Below are positions 53,188 through 62,694 of a stretch of 64,000 nt of DNA, one piece after another. Numbering within the stretch: the first letter of the stretch is position 1; the number at the start of each line of letters is the position of its first letter. This stretch comes from Natronolimnohabitans innermongolicus JCM 12255 (lineage in GTDB: Archaea > Halobacteriota > Halobacteria > Halobacteriales > Natrialbaceae), in the NCBI RefSeq assembly GCF_000337215.1, contig NZ_AOHZ01000047.1, positions 62,001 to 126,000 of the forward strand, given 5' to 3'. The notes below the pieces were generated by a model. It did no database searches. It worked only from the letters and a program-made list of their open reading frames with translations, and had not been told where the DNA came from. A program made the translations under genes and the position numbers.

Positions 53188-54042
53188 TCAGACGAAGCCG
53201 ACGATGAAGGCGAGCCCCATCCCGATCAGGACGACGGCCGTGATCGTCGGCAGGTACGGCGTGAATCGTTCGATCCGCTCGCGGTGGTGTTCGTAGCCCG
53301 CGATCAACAGCAGCGTCGGCAGGATGATCGCGACGATGACGGCCAGCGAGTAGAGCAGCATCAACTCGAGACAGAGTTCGGTGCCGGCGCCGGTACAGAT
53401 CGCCAGGATCTGAATGGGTTCTTCGTGGGCGAATCCGAGCAGCAGGGCCGTCGTTCCCAGTGCTAGCAGGCCGCGTTCGGCGTGTTCCTCGCTCAGGTGC
53501 TGGTGGCCGCCGCCGAACGGGAGCGCGGCGCGGACGCGCTCGAGGACGCCGCCGTTGTGATCGTGTGCGTGCGTCTGTCCGTGGTCGTGGGCGCCGTGTG
53601 CGCCCTCGTGTTCGCGGTGGGCGTCCGCTCCGCCGTCGGTATGGTGGGCGTGTGAGTCGTCGTGCTCGTGGTCATGCCCGCGTTCGTGCTCGTGGTGGTC
53701 GTGTTCGTGTTCGTTACCATGCAGTTCCTCACCGAACCCGTGTCCGTGGCCGCCGTGGCGGTACTCGTGAATCCCCAGCAGGATCAACAGCGTGCCGGCG
53801 ACGTAGCCGAGCCACGGCCCCTCCGCGAAGTCGGCGAACGCGCTGAACCAGAAGTAGGCCACCACGAGCGCGACGCTGCTGACGAGGTGGCCGACGCCGA
53901 GGATCAGCGCCGCGAGGGTGCCGTAGAACCACCGTCGCTGTTTGGTGAGCGCGTACGTCGCGGCGATCGGCCAGCCGTGGTCCGGCAGAACGCCGTGGAC
54001 GAACCCGATCGCAACGACGCCGAGGACGATTCCGATCTCCAT
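53188..54042 (-). CDS. NicO/RcnA-type nickel (cobalt) transporter
   Basis: 284-residue membrane protein, start MEIGIVLGVVAIGFVHGVLPDHGW. Conserved HGVLPDH in helix 1 and GFAHEEPIQILAIC in a later helix are the metal-binding motifs of the family. Six to seven helices are split by a long His/Asp-rich cytoplasmic loop (about 105-170, many HEHDHHEHE units) that probably buffers Ni or Co. Direction (uptake or efflux) cannot be read from sequence. LarE, a nickel-cofactor enzyme, is encoded 2 kb away. Confidence 0.88.
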   Translation of the reverse strand: MEIGIVLGVVAIGFVHGVLPDHGWPIAATYALTKQRRWFYGTLAALILGVGHLVSSVALVVAYFWFSAFADFAEGPWLGYVAGTLLILLGIHEYRHGGHGHGFGEELHGNEHEHDHHEHERGHDHEHDDSHAHHTDGGADAHREHEGAHGAHDHGQTHAHDHNGGVLERVRAALPFGGGHQHLSEEHAERGLLALGTTALLLGFAHEEPIQILAICTGAGTELCLELMLLYSLAVIVAIILPTLLLIAGYEHHRERIERFTPYLPTITAVVLIGMGLAFIVGFV

Positions 54043-54178
54043 ACGAAAACAGCAACGCTATCGGCGTATACAGGTTGTTAGGAGGGATTTCGGGAGATCG
54101 TAATACTGGTGCTAAATATTGTTAACCGTTGGCGTTCGGATGCCAGGGAGAAGTACCATTCCGCGTCCAGTTGCTAGC

Positions 54179-54748
54179 TCAGTTCCCCTGACCGTACTCG
54201 TACTCCTCCTCGGGATCTTCGACGCCCTCGGTGCGGGAGCCAACCCAGGCGCCGAGCGAGAGGCCGTAGACGAGGTGCCCCGCGTGGAACAGCGCGAGTT
54301 CGTCCGCCTCGAGGCGAATGTCGAGCAGTTCCTTCAGCATAATCTGCGAGCCAAACGCCGAGAGCGCCATACCGAAGATCGACCCCCAGACGATGCCGCG
54401 TTGTTCCGGTTCGATCGAGCGTTCGGCGTCTTGCAGGGCGAACAGTCCGCCGAAGATCGCGCCCGCCTGAATCCCGTAGACGAAGTGAAGGAGCAAGCCG
54501 GCGACGGGGTGGTCTTCGGGATCGTCGCCCGTGACGTACTGCGAGTAGAAGTTCGCCGACGGCGGCAGCGATCGCAGGATCGGCAGCCGAAACGCCGTCA
54601 TGATGATCGTCGCGACGAACCCCGCCTGTAGCCCCCGAACGGCGGCGTAGAAGGCGTGTTCCGCGCGGGACTGACGGGCCATCGCACTCGGCCCCTCCTT
54701 GGCGTCGCTCGTCGACCGCCACTGTCGGAGTCGATCTGAGACGGACAT
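54179..54748 (-). CDS. Integral membrane protein, unknown
   Basis: 189-residue protein starting MSVSDRLRQWRSTSDAK, with four hydrophobic segments (LQAGFVATIIMTAFRLPIL, GLLLHFVYGIQAGAIFGGLFAL, IVWGSIFGMALSAFGSQIML, HLVYGLSLGAWVGS). The glycine-rich pairs resemble small membrane proteins of the DUF1440/DUF6789 sort. An acidic C-terminal tail follows. It could be cotranscribed with the nickel transporter downstream (136-bp gap). Confidence 0.65.
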   Translation of the reverse strand: MSVSDRLRQWRSTSDAKEGPSAMARQSRAEHAFYAAVRGLQAGFVATIIMTAFRLPILRSLPPSANFYSQYVTGDDPEDHPVAGLLLHFVYGIQAGAIFGGLFALQDAERSIEPEQRGIVWGSIFGMALSAFGSQIMLKELLDIRLEADELALFHAGHLVYGLSLGAWVGSRTEGVEDPEEEYEYGQGN

Positions 54749-54877
54749 GATGCTCTCTGTACACCTACCACGAACGGAGACTTAACAGCCCGGCGTGCAG
54801 TGGACGGGTGCTCGAGTCCGCGACCGACTTCCGATCCGAACTGCCGGAACGTCTTTGTTGGGAGACGATAAGTTCGT

Positions 54878-55708
54878 GTGGAGACGATGAAACGTCCGAT
54901 CGACGGCCCGTCGACCGCCGCCGGAGCGTACGTCGGCGCGGGCTGTACGGCGCTGGGACGGAACGCGGGCGTCGACTGGGGGTTCGCGCTCGCAGCCGGG
55001 ATGCTCGTCGGCGTCGTCGTCGCGGTTGCGACCGGCCATCGAACCGCCCTCTGGACCGGGCTTGGACGCCGCCGGCTCCAGGTCGTTCCGGTGGCCGTCC
55101 CAGCAGTCGGAGCGCTTGGACTGATTCTCGCCGATGAATACGGGCACAGCGGAGCCGTCCCGCTGTCGGTACTCGCTTGGCTAGTCGCGTTCGTGATCGT
55201 CGGTAGTGCGTTCTGGGCGGCCGTCACAAACGCCTACGCGGCCCACGCCGCCGGGGAAGTGCGAACGACCTGGACCGCGAACGCGGGTTCAGTCGCGCGT
55301 CGCCGACGGATCGGACTCACCGTTCTCTACGGAAGCGGCTGTGTCGTCGCGTTCGTCGCGAGCGCGCTGTACGGCGTTCCGACGGTCGTGCCGACCGCCT
55401 TCGCCGGCGCGACGGTCAGTTCGTGGATCGCAATCGACCGGACGCGCGTGTACGAGGCCTGCGAGGGCGGGCTTCGCTACACCGACGCCGGCGCGTCGGT
55501 CACGCAATTCGTTCCGTGGAGCCGATTCGGCGAGATTCGTGAGACCGACGACGCGGTCGTCCTCGAGCGCCGGTGGTGGCTCGACGAGCGAATGGCCGAC
55601 GGCGACGTACCACCGAACGCGCGCGAGGCGTTGCGAGAGGGGCTCCGCGCGGACCACTCGAGTTCGGCCGCGACCCGAAGCGAGTGGGGGCGCGAGTCGG
55701 ACTGGTAG
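54878..55708 (+). CDS. Multi-pass membrane protein with cytoplasmic C-terminal domain
   Basis: 276-residue protein from GTG 54878 (ATG 54887 possible). Five to six hydrophobic helices occupy residues of about 12-190. The soluble C-terminal part has IAIDRTRVYEACEGGLRYTDAGAS...VPWSRFGEIRETDDAVVLERRWW, reminiscent of bacterial PH-like domains in membrane proteins. Not otherwise recognised. Divergent from the preceding membrane gene. Confidence 0.62.
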   Translation: METMKRPIDGPSTAAGAYVGAGCTALGRNAGVDWGFALAAGMLVGVVVAVATGHRTALWTGLGRRRLQVVPVAVPAVGALGLILADEYGHSGAVPLSVLAWLVAFVIVGSAFWAAVTNAYAAHAAGEVRTTWTANAGSVARRRRIGLTVLYGSGCVVAFVASALYGVPTVVPTAFAGATVSSWIAIDRTRVYEACEGGLRYTDAGASVTQFVPWSRFGEIRETDDAVVLERRWWLDERMADGDVPPNAREALREGLRADHSSSAATRSEWGRESDW

Positions 55709-55748
55709 GAGGCGACCGGTTTGTACGCCGGGCCACACAATCCGTGCG

Positions 55749-56048
55749 ATGGTGTATCTGTACGCCGAACACGTGATCGACGACTACGAGCGGTGGGTAC
55801 GCCACCACGAGGCCAACGCCGAGACGCGGGCGGCCCACGGCTCGCTCGGAACGCAGGTGTTTCGCACGCGCGACGAACAGGCCGATCGAACGACGCTGCT
55901 CGTCATCCAGGAAATCGACGACGACCGACTCGAGGAGGCGCTCGACTACTTCGGCTCCGAGGAGTTTCGGGCGACGCTGGAAGACGCCGGCGTCATCGAG
56001 GTTCGTGACGCGGGACTGCTCGATCGGGTACACCTTCAGGACGCCTGA
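55749..56048 (+). CDS. Dimeric alpha/beta-barrel (ABM-like) protein
   Basis: 99-residue protein (MVYLYAEHVIDDYERWVRHHEANAETRAAHGSLGTQVFR...) with the beta-alpha-beta-beta pattern of the antibiotic-biosynthesis-monooxygenase/EthD-like superfamily. It is expected to be a homodimer; substrate unknown. It follows the membrane gene by 40 bp on the same strand and precedes larE by 140 bp. Confidence 0.7.
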   Translation: MVYLYAEHVIDDYERWVRHHEANAETRAAHGSLGTQVFRTRDEQADRTTLLVIQEIDDDRLEEALDYFGSEEFRATLEDAGVIEVRDAGLLDRVHLQDA

Positions 56049-56187
56049 TTCGGTACCCGTCTCGACGGCAGAAATCACGGGCGATCGCGGTTTCGGTGGA
56101 CCGACGGACGGTGGTCCACACGGGCGCGCTACGCGGCGAACGACTCGGGACACTGCACTTTTGCACCTCGGTCACGAACGACGGGCC

Positions 56188-57003
56188 ATGACGACGCTCG
56201 AGGCGAAACTCGAGGCCGCTCGCGAGGATCTCGCGGCCCACGACGGCGCGCTGATCGCCTTCTCCGGCGGGGTCGACTCGAGCGTCGTGGCCGCCCTCGC
56301 CCGCGACGCCCTGGGTGCGGACGCGATCGCCTGTACCGCCAGCAGCGAGACGCTGCCCGCGGCCGAACTCGAGGACGCAAAGCGGGTCGCCGACGAGATC
56401 GGCATCCGTCACGAGATCGTCTCGTTCTCCGAACTCGAGAGCGACGCCTTCGTCGAGAACGACGACGAGCGCTGCTATCACTGCCGAACGATGCGTCTGG
56501 GAGAGATGCTCGAGACCGCCCGCGAGTTCGGCGTCGAAACGGTCTGTGACGGCACCAACGCCGACGATCCGGGCGCGGGCCACCGCCCCGGCCTGCGGGC
56601 CGTCGAGGAACTCGAGGTCCACTCGCCGCTGCTGGCTCACGGGATCACCAAAGACGAGGTTCGCGAGATCGCCGCCCGATACGACCTCTCCGTGGCGGAT
56701 AAGCCCTCGATGGCCTGTCTCTCCTCGCGGATTCCGACCGGCCTCGCGGTCACCGAAGCGAGGCTCGACCGCGTCGAGCGAGCCGAGGTCCTGCTCCGCC
56801 AGTGGGGGTTCGACCAGTTTCGCGTCCGCGACCACGACGGTCTCGCCCGCATCGAGGTCGCCCCGGACGAACTCGAGCGCGCGTTGACCCACGAGTTCGC
56901 CGAAACGGTCCGCGAAGAGCTATCCGACCTCGGCTTCGATCACGTGACGCTCGATCTCCACGGCTACCGGACGGGAAGCGTCAGTCCCGCGGCCGACGAC
57001 TGA
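56188..57003 (+). CDS. larE: ATP-dependent sacrificial sulfur transferase LarE
   Basis: 271-residue PP-loop enzyme that gives sulfur to the nickel-pincer nucleotide cofactor of lactate racemase-type enzymes. PP-loop SGGVDSSVV at about 26-34, RCYHCRTMRL, DGTNADDPGAGHRPGLRA, and KPSMACLSSRIPTG with the sacrificial cysteine. LarB and LarC are not in the window. ATG at 56188 (MTTLEAKLEAAREDL) fits the family; upstream codons do not. Confidence 0.9.
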   Translation: MTTLEAKLEAAREDLAAHDGALIAFSGGVDSSVVAALARDALGADAIACTASSETLPAAELEDAKRVADEIGIRHEIVSFSELESDAFVENDDERCYHCRTMRLGEMLETAREFGVETVCDGTNADDPGAGHRPGLRAVEELEVHSPLLAHGITKDEVREIAARYDLSVADKPSMACLSSRIPTGLAVTEARLDRVERAEVLLRQWGFDQFRVRDHDGLARIEVAPDELERALTHEFAETVREELSDLGFDHVTLDLHGYRTGSVSPAADD

Positions 57004-57200
57004 CTCGCACGCGGTCGACCACCCCGCTTCCGTCCCCGAATTCGATATCGTCCGCATTGTCCGCGGTGGGTACAACGTTCACCAAAGAGACACCGACAGT
57101 ACGCGGATAAAATCCATCATTGGTGTAGTTTCTGTACTAGCGTACGGAAATATTGCACAATTCGATACGGACGTAGCACTCGGGTCAGTATCGGTGGATA

Positions 57201-57557
57201 ATGGACGCCGACGTGCCGCTCGAATGGAGCACGGAAGAGTCGCGGACGTATTCCCCGGCCGACACCGATCGCGAAATGGAGTATCGGACGTACCACCACG
57301 AGTCGGGCGATATCCGGCTGAAGGTCGCTCCGGCCTCGCTCGACGGCGAGGACCACCCAGGCTACGCGCTGACCGCGACGACCTACCCCGGACTCGACCT
57401 CTCCGAGACGATTCGGATCAGAACCGTACTCACGTTCGAACGCTGCGAGCGGATCGCTCGCCAGTTCATGGATCTCTTCTCCGCCAGCTACGACGGCCCC
57501 GGCTCGCTCGAGGACGCGCTGGACTACGCCTACGAGCGGACACGAGAACACCGCTGA
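57201..57557 (+). CDS. Haloarchaeal hypothetical protein
   Basis: 118-residue soluble protein, start MDADVPLEWSTEESRTYSPADTDR. Beta-rich middle (YHHESGDIRLKVAPASL) and a helical end (ERIARQFMDLFSASYDGPGSLEDALDYAYERTREHR). The acidic composition and codon use match true genes, so it is judged real. No family assigned. An AT-rich patch (ggaaatattgcac) lies 45 nt upstream. Confidence 0.65.
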   Translation: MDADVPLEWSTEESRTYSPADTDREMEYRTYHHESGDIRLKVAPASLDGEDHPGYALTATTYPGLDLSETIRIRTVLTFERCERIARQFMDLFSASYDGPGSLEDALDYAYERTREHR

Positions 57558-57596
57558 CGCGGTCTGGACGGGCCGAGTCGGAACACCGACGGCCGG

Positions 57597-59204
57597 TCAC
57601 GCCGTACGGATCTCGAACCGTGCACCACCGACTGCGCTTTCGGTCACCGAGACCGTCCACTCGTGGGCGTCGGCGATCCGCGCGACCGTTGCGAGGCCGA
57701 TCCCGGTTCCGTCTTCGTTCGTCGTGTAACCGAGCGAGAGTACGCGCTCGCGGTCCTCCGGCGGGATCCCCGGCCCGTCGTCCGCGACGTAAAATCCGGG
57801 CTCGCGCTCGAGCGTGCCGACGCGAATCGAGACGGGAGGGGCGTCGTCGCCGCCATCGGCGCCGTCGCCGGAGACGGCTCGAGGCGTCGATCCGTGTTCC
57901 ACCGCGTTACGAAAGAGGTTCTCGAACAGCTGTCGGAGTCGGCTTCGGTCCGCAGCGAAGACCACGTCGTCGTCGATCACCATCGCGGCCGACTCGTCGT
58001 CGATCATCTGCCACGCGTCGGTAGCGACGCCGGCGAGGCTCACCGACTCGGTCTCGGCGATCGTCTGTCCGGCCCTGGCGAGCGAGAGCAGATCGTCGAT
58101 CAGCGCCTCCATTCGATCGAGTGCGGCGTCGATCTCCGCGAGCGGCTGCTCGCTTCGTTCGGGGTGCGTTTTCGCCTCCTCGAGGTAGCCCTGGGCGATC
58201 GTCAGCGGATTTCGTAGGTCGTGGGAGACGATGCTCGCGAACTCGTCGAGACGGTCGTTCTGCGTCTCGAGTTCCCGCTGTTGTGCGCGCAGTTGGGCTT
58301 CTCGCTCGGCGCGGTCGAGTATCGCACTCGAGGCTGCGGCGAGCAGTCTGGCGGCGGAGACGTCGATCTCGTCGAAGGCGTTCGGCGTCGTCGAGCCGAC
58401 ATTGAGGACGCCGTGGTCGCCGAGCGGAAGGATAATCTCACTTCGGACGACCGTCTCCGGATTGTATCGTTCCAGCTGGTCGTGAAGATCGGCGTACGTC
58501 CGTCCTACACCGTCGTCGAAGACCTGCCACGAGAGACTGTTCCCCGGCTCGTACGTCGGAACGTCGTCGAACAGCGCCCGACCCTCGTCGGTCACCGCTA
58601 CCGGCTCGAGGGCGTGTTCGTCGTCGTCGTACAACCAGACGCCGGCGAGCGTCATCTCGAGTTCGGATGCGGCGAGTCGGACGGTCAGCTCGCAGACGTC
58701 GTCTCTGTCCGTGGCGTCGACGAACTCGCTCGTCGCTCGCTGCAGCGATTCGATGCGCTCGGAGCGTCGCTGCATCTGTACGTCGTACAGGCCGACGAGG
58801 ACGCCGCCGAGAACGCCGCCGGTCACGGCCGTTGCCAACTGAAACGGGGCGTCGGACGGAAGGTGGCCGGCGAGATACTGGTGGGCGCCGATCGTCCCGA
58901 CGAGAAGACCCATCCCTACCGCGCCGACGAAGACCCACTGGACTAGCCGAGAAGCGTAGGCCGCCGAGAGATCGCTTCGTGCCGTCCAGTAACCGACGGA
59001 GACGAGCAGCAGCGAGAGGATCATCGGAACGCCGGCACCGATGACGGTCGCGAGCAGCGGTTTGTCGTGTGCGACGACGTGGATTCCGTGGATAGACGCC
59101 AACAGGAGTCCGACAACGACGAGGACGGTCGCTGCCGCTCGTTTCGACAGGTGAGCGGTCGGGCGCCGCGTCAACGCGGCCGTCTGAATCGAGCGAAGAG
59201 CCAT
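57597..59204 (-). CDS. Sensor histidine kinase with GAF domain
   Basis: 535-residue membrane kinase. Four to five helices in residues 20-160, then a GAF domain (about 175-305: LTVRLAASELEMTLAGVWLYDDDEH ... SEIILPLGDHGVLNVGSTTPNAFDE), a coiled linker, and HisKA with FASIVSHDLRNPLTIAQGYL (phospho-acceptor H). ATPase motifs: LFRNAVEHG, DDGPGIPPED and GTGIGLATV. No cognate regulator nearby. Its start faces a 250-bp spacer before the TRAP operon stop. Confidence 0.92.
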   Translation of the reverse strand: MALRSIQTAALTRRPTAHLSKRAAATVLVVVGLLLASIHGIHVVAHDKPLLATVIGAGVPMILSLLLVSVGYWTARSDLSAAYASRLVQWVFVGAVGMGLLVGTIGAHQYLAGHLPSDAPFQLATAVTGGVLGGVLVGLYDVQMQRRSERIESLQRATSEFVDATDRDDVCELTVRLAASELEMTLAGVWLYDDDEHALEPVAVTDEGRALFDDVPTYEPGNSLSWQVFDDGVGRTYADLHDQLERYNPETVVRSEIILPLGDHGVLNVGSTTPNAFDEIDVSAARLLAAASSAILDRAEREAQLRAQQRELETQNDRLDEFASIVSHDLRNPLTIAQGYLEEAKTHPERSEQPLAEIDAALDRMEALIDDLLSLARAGQTIAETESVSLAGVATDAWQMIDDESAAMVIDDDVVFAADRSRLRQLFENLFRNAVEHGSTPRAVSGDGADGGDDAPPVSIRVGTLEREPGFYVADDGPGIPPEDRERVLSLGYTTNEDGTGIGLATVARIADAHEWTVSVTESAVGGARFEIRTA

Positions 59205-59457
59205 CGTTAGGACCTATCGAAGCGGAGAAGAGCAACGCGACACCAGGCCTCTCGAGGCGTCATCTCGTCGCGGTGACGAGCACGGTGACGGTCGTGCGAC
59301 AGCACTTCCCGCGATAGCCGAAATAACGGAACAAACGGGTAATAGCGTTGTGGTTACCCGTCAAACGACGGGATCGCTCACGCGGTCCGTCGTCGCTCGA
59401 TCTCGGTGATCGCTGCCACCGGCAAACCGATCACCGAAAAGCCGCTCCGGATCCGTC

Positions 59458-60747
59458 TCAGGCCAGCACGTTCAGTTCGGGGAAGATGAAGAACAGCGAC
59501 CAGACCCCGATCAGCATCGCAAGGTACGGCAGCGCCTCGTAGGTCACCTCCATGTAGTCGATGTCGGTGATGCCGCTGATGATGTAGAGGTTCAGTCCGT
59601 ACGGCGGCGTGATGAAGCCGATCGCGTCGCTGATGATGAAGATGATCGCCCACGTAACGGGGTCCAGACCCAGCTCCATCGCGGCCGGCGTCAGCAGCGG
59701 CACCGTCAGCGCGATGTTCGGAACCGACGCCAGCACCGAGCCCGTCGCCAGCATGATCACCATCATGGCGAGGATGATGAGCCACGGCTCGCCGAGCGAG
59801 AGGATGGCCTCGCTGACGGCGTCCTGAATGCCGAGATACGAGAGGTTCTGCTGGATCGCGACCGCGACGACGACGATCGGGAGGATGACGCCGATCAACA
59901 GCAGCGACGTGAAGGTAGCGCTGACGACCTGCTCAAGTCGGGTGATCTTGCCGAGCGCGACGGCCGAAAGCAGGATGTAGAAGACCGCGACGGCCGCGGC
60001 CTCCGAGGGCGTAAAGAGCCCGACGTAGATCCCGCCGAGCAGGATGACGATCGTCCCGAGTCCGACCTTGGCTTCCCAGGCGGTTTTGAGAACCCGCCGA
60101 GCCTGGAACTCGAACTCCGAGCTGTCCATTCCGTAGTCGTGGCGCTGCGAAAGCGCGGTGTTGACGACGACGAGACCGATCAGGATCGCGATACCGGGGA
60201 CGATTCCCGCGATGAACATGTCGGGGACGGAGACGCCGTACATCACGCCGTAGACGATCAGCAGGACCGATGGCGGGAGCACCGTGCCGACGATGCCGCC
60301 GGAAGCGATCGTCGCCGCGGCGTAGGAGTCGTCGTAGCCCTCCCTGTCCATGACGGGGTGGAGCGCCTTCCCGACGGAAGCAGTCGTCGCCGCGTTCGAG
60401 CCCGTAATCGCCGAGAAGACCGCCGAGCAGCCGATCGACGTGTTACCGGTGCTGCCGGGAAGCCAGCCGATACAGGCCCGCGAGAACTCGATGATCTCCT
60501 CGGAGATTCGCGCCCGGTTGATCAGGTCGCCGACGAGCACGAACAGCGGAATCGCGACGTAGGTGAAGCTCTCGAGTTCGCTGAAGGCGAGGACGCTCAC
60601 GTTGCTCACCGGGAAGCCGGGGCTGAGCGCGTGGAACCCGACCGCCCACAGGCCGAAGACGAGGAAGATCTGTACCCCGAGGACGAACAGCGCGGCACAG
60701 AGCAGCGTCAGCAAGAGCAGGGCCAGTTCGGGGCTCAGTTCGATCAT
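59458..60747 (-). CDS. dctM: TRAP transporter large permease (DctM)
   Basis: 429-residue membrane subunit with about 12-14 helices and the DctM hallmarks FPVSNVSVLAFSELESFTYVAIPLFVLVGDL near the N-terminus, TGSNAATTASVGKALHPVM, and FITPPYGLNLYIISGI near the C-terminus. It uses an ion gradient (Na+ expected in halophiles) to import an organic acid. Overlaps DctQ by four bases; last gene of the dctP-dctQ-dctM operon. Confidence 0.94.
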   Translation of the reverse strand: MIELSPELALLLLTLLCAALFVLGVQIFLVFGLWAVGFHALSPGFPVSNVSVLAFSELESFTYVAIPLFVLVGDLINRARISEEIIEFSRACIGWLPGSTGNTSIGCSAVFSAITGSNAATTASVGKALHPVMDREGYDDSYAAATIASGGIVGTVLPPSVLLIVYGVMYGVSVPDMFIAGIVPGIAILIGLVVVNTALSQRHDYGMDSSEFEFQARRVLKTAWEAKVGLGTIVILLGGIYVGLFTPSEAAAVAVFYILLSAVALGKITRLEQVVSATFTSLLLIGVILPIVVVAVAIQQNLSYLGIQDAVSEAILSLGEPWLIILAMMVIMLATGSVLASVPNIALTVPLLTPAAMELGLDPVTWAIIFIISDAIGFITPPYGLNLYIISGITDIDYMEVTYEALPYLAMLIGVWSLFFIFPELNVLA

Positions 60748-61454
60748 CGGTTCTCACCTCCCGAGTCGGCGTCGACGGTGGCAGCGTCGCCATCGGCAGC
60801 GTCAGCAGCGGGAGCGTCGTCAGCGACGACGTCCTCGTCCGCACCGCCCGCGTCGCTCGCGAACGATCGCTCCTCGAGTTCGATCGACGCGTCGGGCGAG
60901 ATCGACTCGCCGCTCCGGTATCGCCGGGTCACGTGAACGATCTCCTGGAGCACCCGCAGGAGGATCAGCGCCGTCCCGACGGGCACCGCGAGATAGAACA
61001 GCGTGTCGGGAATCGAGGTGCCGACGACGATGCGTCCCGCCTCCACGGATCGCTCGAGTTCGGGGATCGAGTACCAGAAGATCGTCCCGACGACGACGAA
61101 CCACAGGAGCCACTCGACCCAGTACATGACGTAGTTGCGCCGGGCCGACCACTGCTCTCTGAGCAGGGTAAATCGCAGGTGCGAGGAGTGACGCACCGCG
61201 AAGGCCGCGCTCAGCCAGGTGATCCAGATGAACAGCCCCTCGATGACCTCGAGCCCCCAGACGAACTGGGTGCCCCGGAGCGTCCGGTTGACGACGTCGA
61301 CGAAGACGAGGACGGTGACCACCGCGAGCAAGACGAGCGCGACGTAGCCCTCGAAGTAGCGCTCGAGGCTCGTCCGCAGGTCGCCGTCGCGGGCGCCCGT
61401 GAGGAACCGGTCGATGGCGGAGACGGCGGCGTTAGATTCGGTCAAGGTACTCAC
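60744..61454 (-). CDS. dctQ: TRAP transporter small permease (DctQ)
   Basis: 236-residue subunit with four helices (VALVLLAVVTVLVFVDVVNR, LFIWITWLSAAFAVRHSSHLRF, LLWFVVVGTIFWYSIPELERS and LFYLAVPVGTALILLRVLQE). An unusually long acidic/alanine-rich tail of about 60 residues is typical of a halophile. Its start lies 23 bp inside the DctP coding sequence, showing tight coupling. Confidence 0.92.
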   Translation of the reverse strand: MSTLTESNAAVSAIDRFLTGARDGDLRTSLERYFEGYVALVLLAVVTVLVFVDVVNRTLRGTQFVWGLEVIEGLFIWITWLSAAFAVRHSSHLRFTLLREQWSARRNYVMYWVEWLLWFVVVGTIFWYSIPELERSVEAGRIVVGTSIPDTLFYLAVPVGTALILLRVLQEIVHVTRRYRSGESISPDASIELEERSFASDAGGADEDVVADDAPAADAADGDAATVDADSGGENR

Positions 61455-62694
61455 CCCACCAGGCGTCGACGGTCACGTCCGCGGCCGACTCCGGCACGTC
61501 CGATTCGCGGGCGATTTCGTAGATGTATTCGTAGAAATCCTCGGTCGGGACGTCGAGATCGAGGTCGGCAACACGTTCGCGTTCGGTCTCGTACAGTTCG
61601 GGATTGTCCATCGGATCGACTCGCTCGCGCCAGGCCTCGAGCTCGTCGTCCTCGAGGACGTTGACGGTGATCCCCTGTTCCGCGTAATCCGTCCCTTCCG
61701 GCGGCGGATCGTCGTGACCGACGCGGTCGTCGATGACCTCGTCGGCCTGTTGGATCGCCTCCTCGGTCAGTTCGCGGGTGACGTCGGCGATGAGTTCGCG
61801 ATGGTCCGCGGGGAGTCCCTGCAGCCAGTCCGTACTGGCCCACATAACGCCCTGTCCGCACATGAACTCGACGAGCGTCACCTGATCCATCACCTCGCCC
61901 ATGCCGCCGGCGAGGCCGACGCCGGACCACGTCTCGAGGCCGTGGACGACGCCCGTGTCCATCCCCTGGACGGTGTCGCCCCACGAGAGTTCGGGGGCCG
62001 TTGCCCCCCACTCCTCCAGGGCGACCTTCGGCGGGCGCGAGGCGGTTCGACGGATTCGAATCCCCTCGAGGTCCTCGGGCGTGCGGACGCGGCCGCCGGC
62101 GATCTCGGTCGCATCCGGCGAGAGCAGGAGGTTCCGCAGCTCCGGCGTCCAGCCGTAGAAGGGGACGATTCCGTACCGCTGTGCGAACGGGACCCAGTAC
62201 TGCTCCCAGATCCGCTCATCGAACAGCGTGTACGACAGCGCGGCTCGACTCGGGAACGTGTACGGAAGCAACCAGACGTTGTTCTCCGGCCAGAAGTTCG
62301 TCCCGTTGCCGATCGAGCCGTAGCCGGCCTCGACGATTCCCCGTTCGGCCTTGCCGCCGCAGGTGCTGCTGTCACAGACCTGGTTCTCGCCGAGCAGGCT
62401 CATCTGCACGTCGCCGTCGGAACGGTCCTCGAGTGCCTCGCTGATCGCCCACCCCGGCGAGGGCGAGACGCAGTCCATGCAGTGACCGCCCTCGTGGGCG
62501 AACGTTCCCGCGGTGAACTCGGTGGTGTCGCCGCCGCCCTCGCCGGTGGCGAGTTCGATACAGCCCGCGGTCGCACCTGCCGTCGCGATCGCGCCGAGCG
62601 AGCCGAGATAGGCTCGCCGGGTCGGACCGCCGTCGTCGGTCGGTTGTCGAACAGTGCCGTCGCTCTCGTCGGTCTCGTCGGGTGTACTAATCAC
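61432..62694 (-). CDS. dctP: TRAP transporter solute-binding lipoprotein (DctP)
   Basis: 420-residue extracellular binding protein. Tat-lipoprotein signal TRRAYLGSLGAIATAGATAGC. The DctP-type core includes RTPEDLEGIRIRR and the ligand-site region SRPPKVALEEWGATAPELSWGDTVQGMDTGVVHGLE, where TRAP proteins bind carboxylates. Four extra cysteines near the N-terminus (HCMDC, CDSSTC) are unusual for this family. The binding target cannot be assigned. First gene of the operon, divergent from the 53-residue ORF. Confidence 0.92.
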   Translation of the reverse strand: MISTPDETDESDGTVRQPTDDGGPTRRAYLGSLGAIATAGATAGCIELATGEGGGDTTEFTAGTFAHEGGHCMDCVSPSPGWAISEALEDRSDGDVQMSLLGENQVCDSSTCGGKAERGIVEAGYGSIGNGTNFWPENNVWLLPYTFPSRAALSYTLFDERIWEQYWVPFAQRYGIVPFYGWTPELRNLLLSPDATEIAGGRVRTPEDLEGIRIRRTASRPPKVALEEWGATAPELSWGDTVQGMDTGVVHGLETWSGVGLAGGMGEVMDQVTLVEFMCGQGVMWASTDWLQGLPADHRELIADVTRELTEEAIQQADEVIDDRVGHDDPPPEGTDYAEQGITVNVLEDDELEAWRERVDPMDNPELYETERERVADLDLDVPTEDFYEYIYEIARESDVPESAADVTVDAWWGEYLDRI

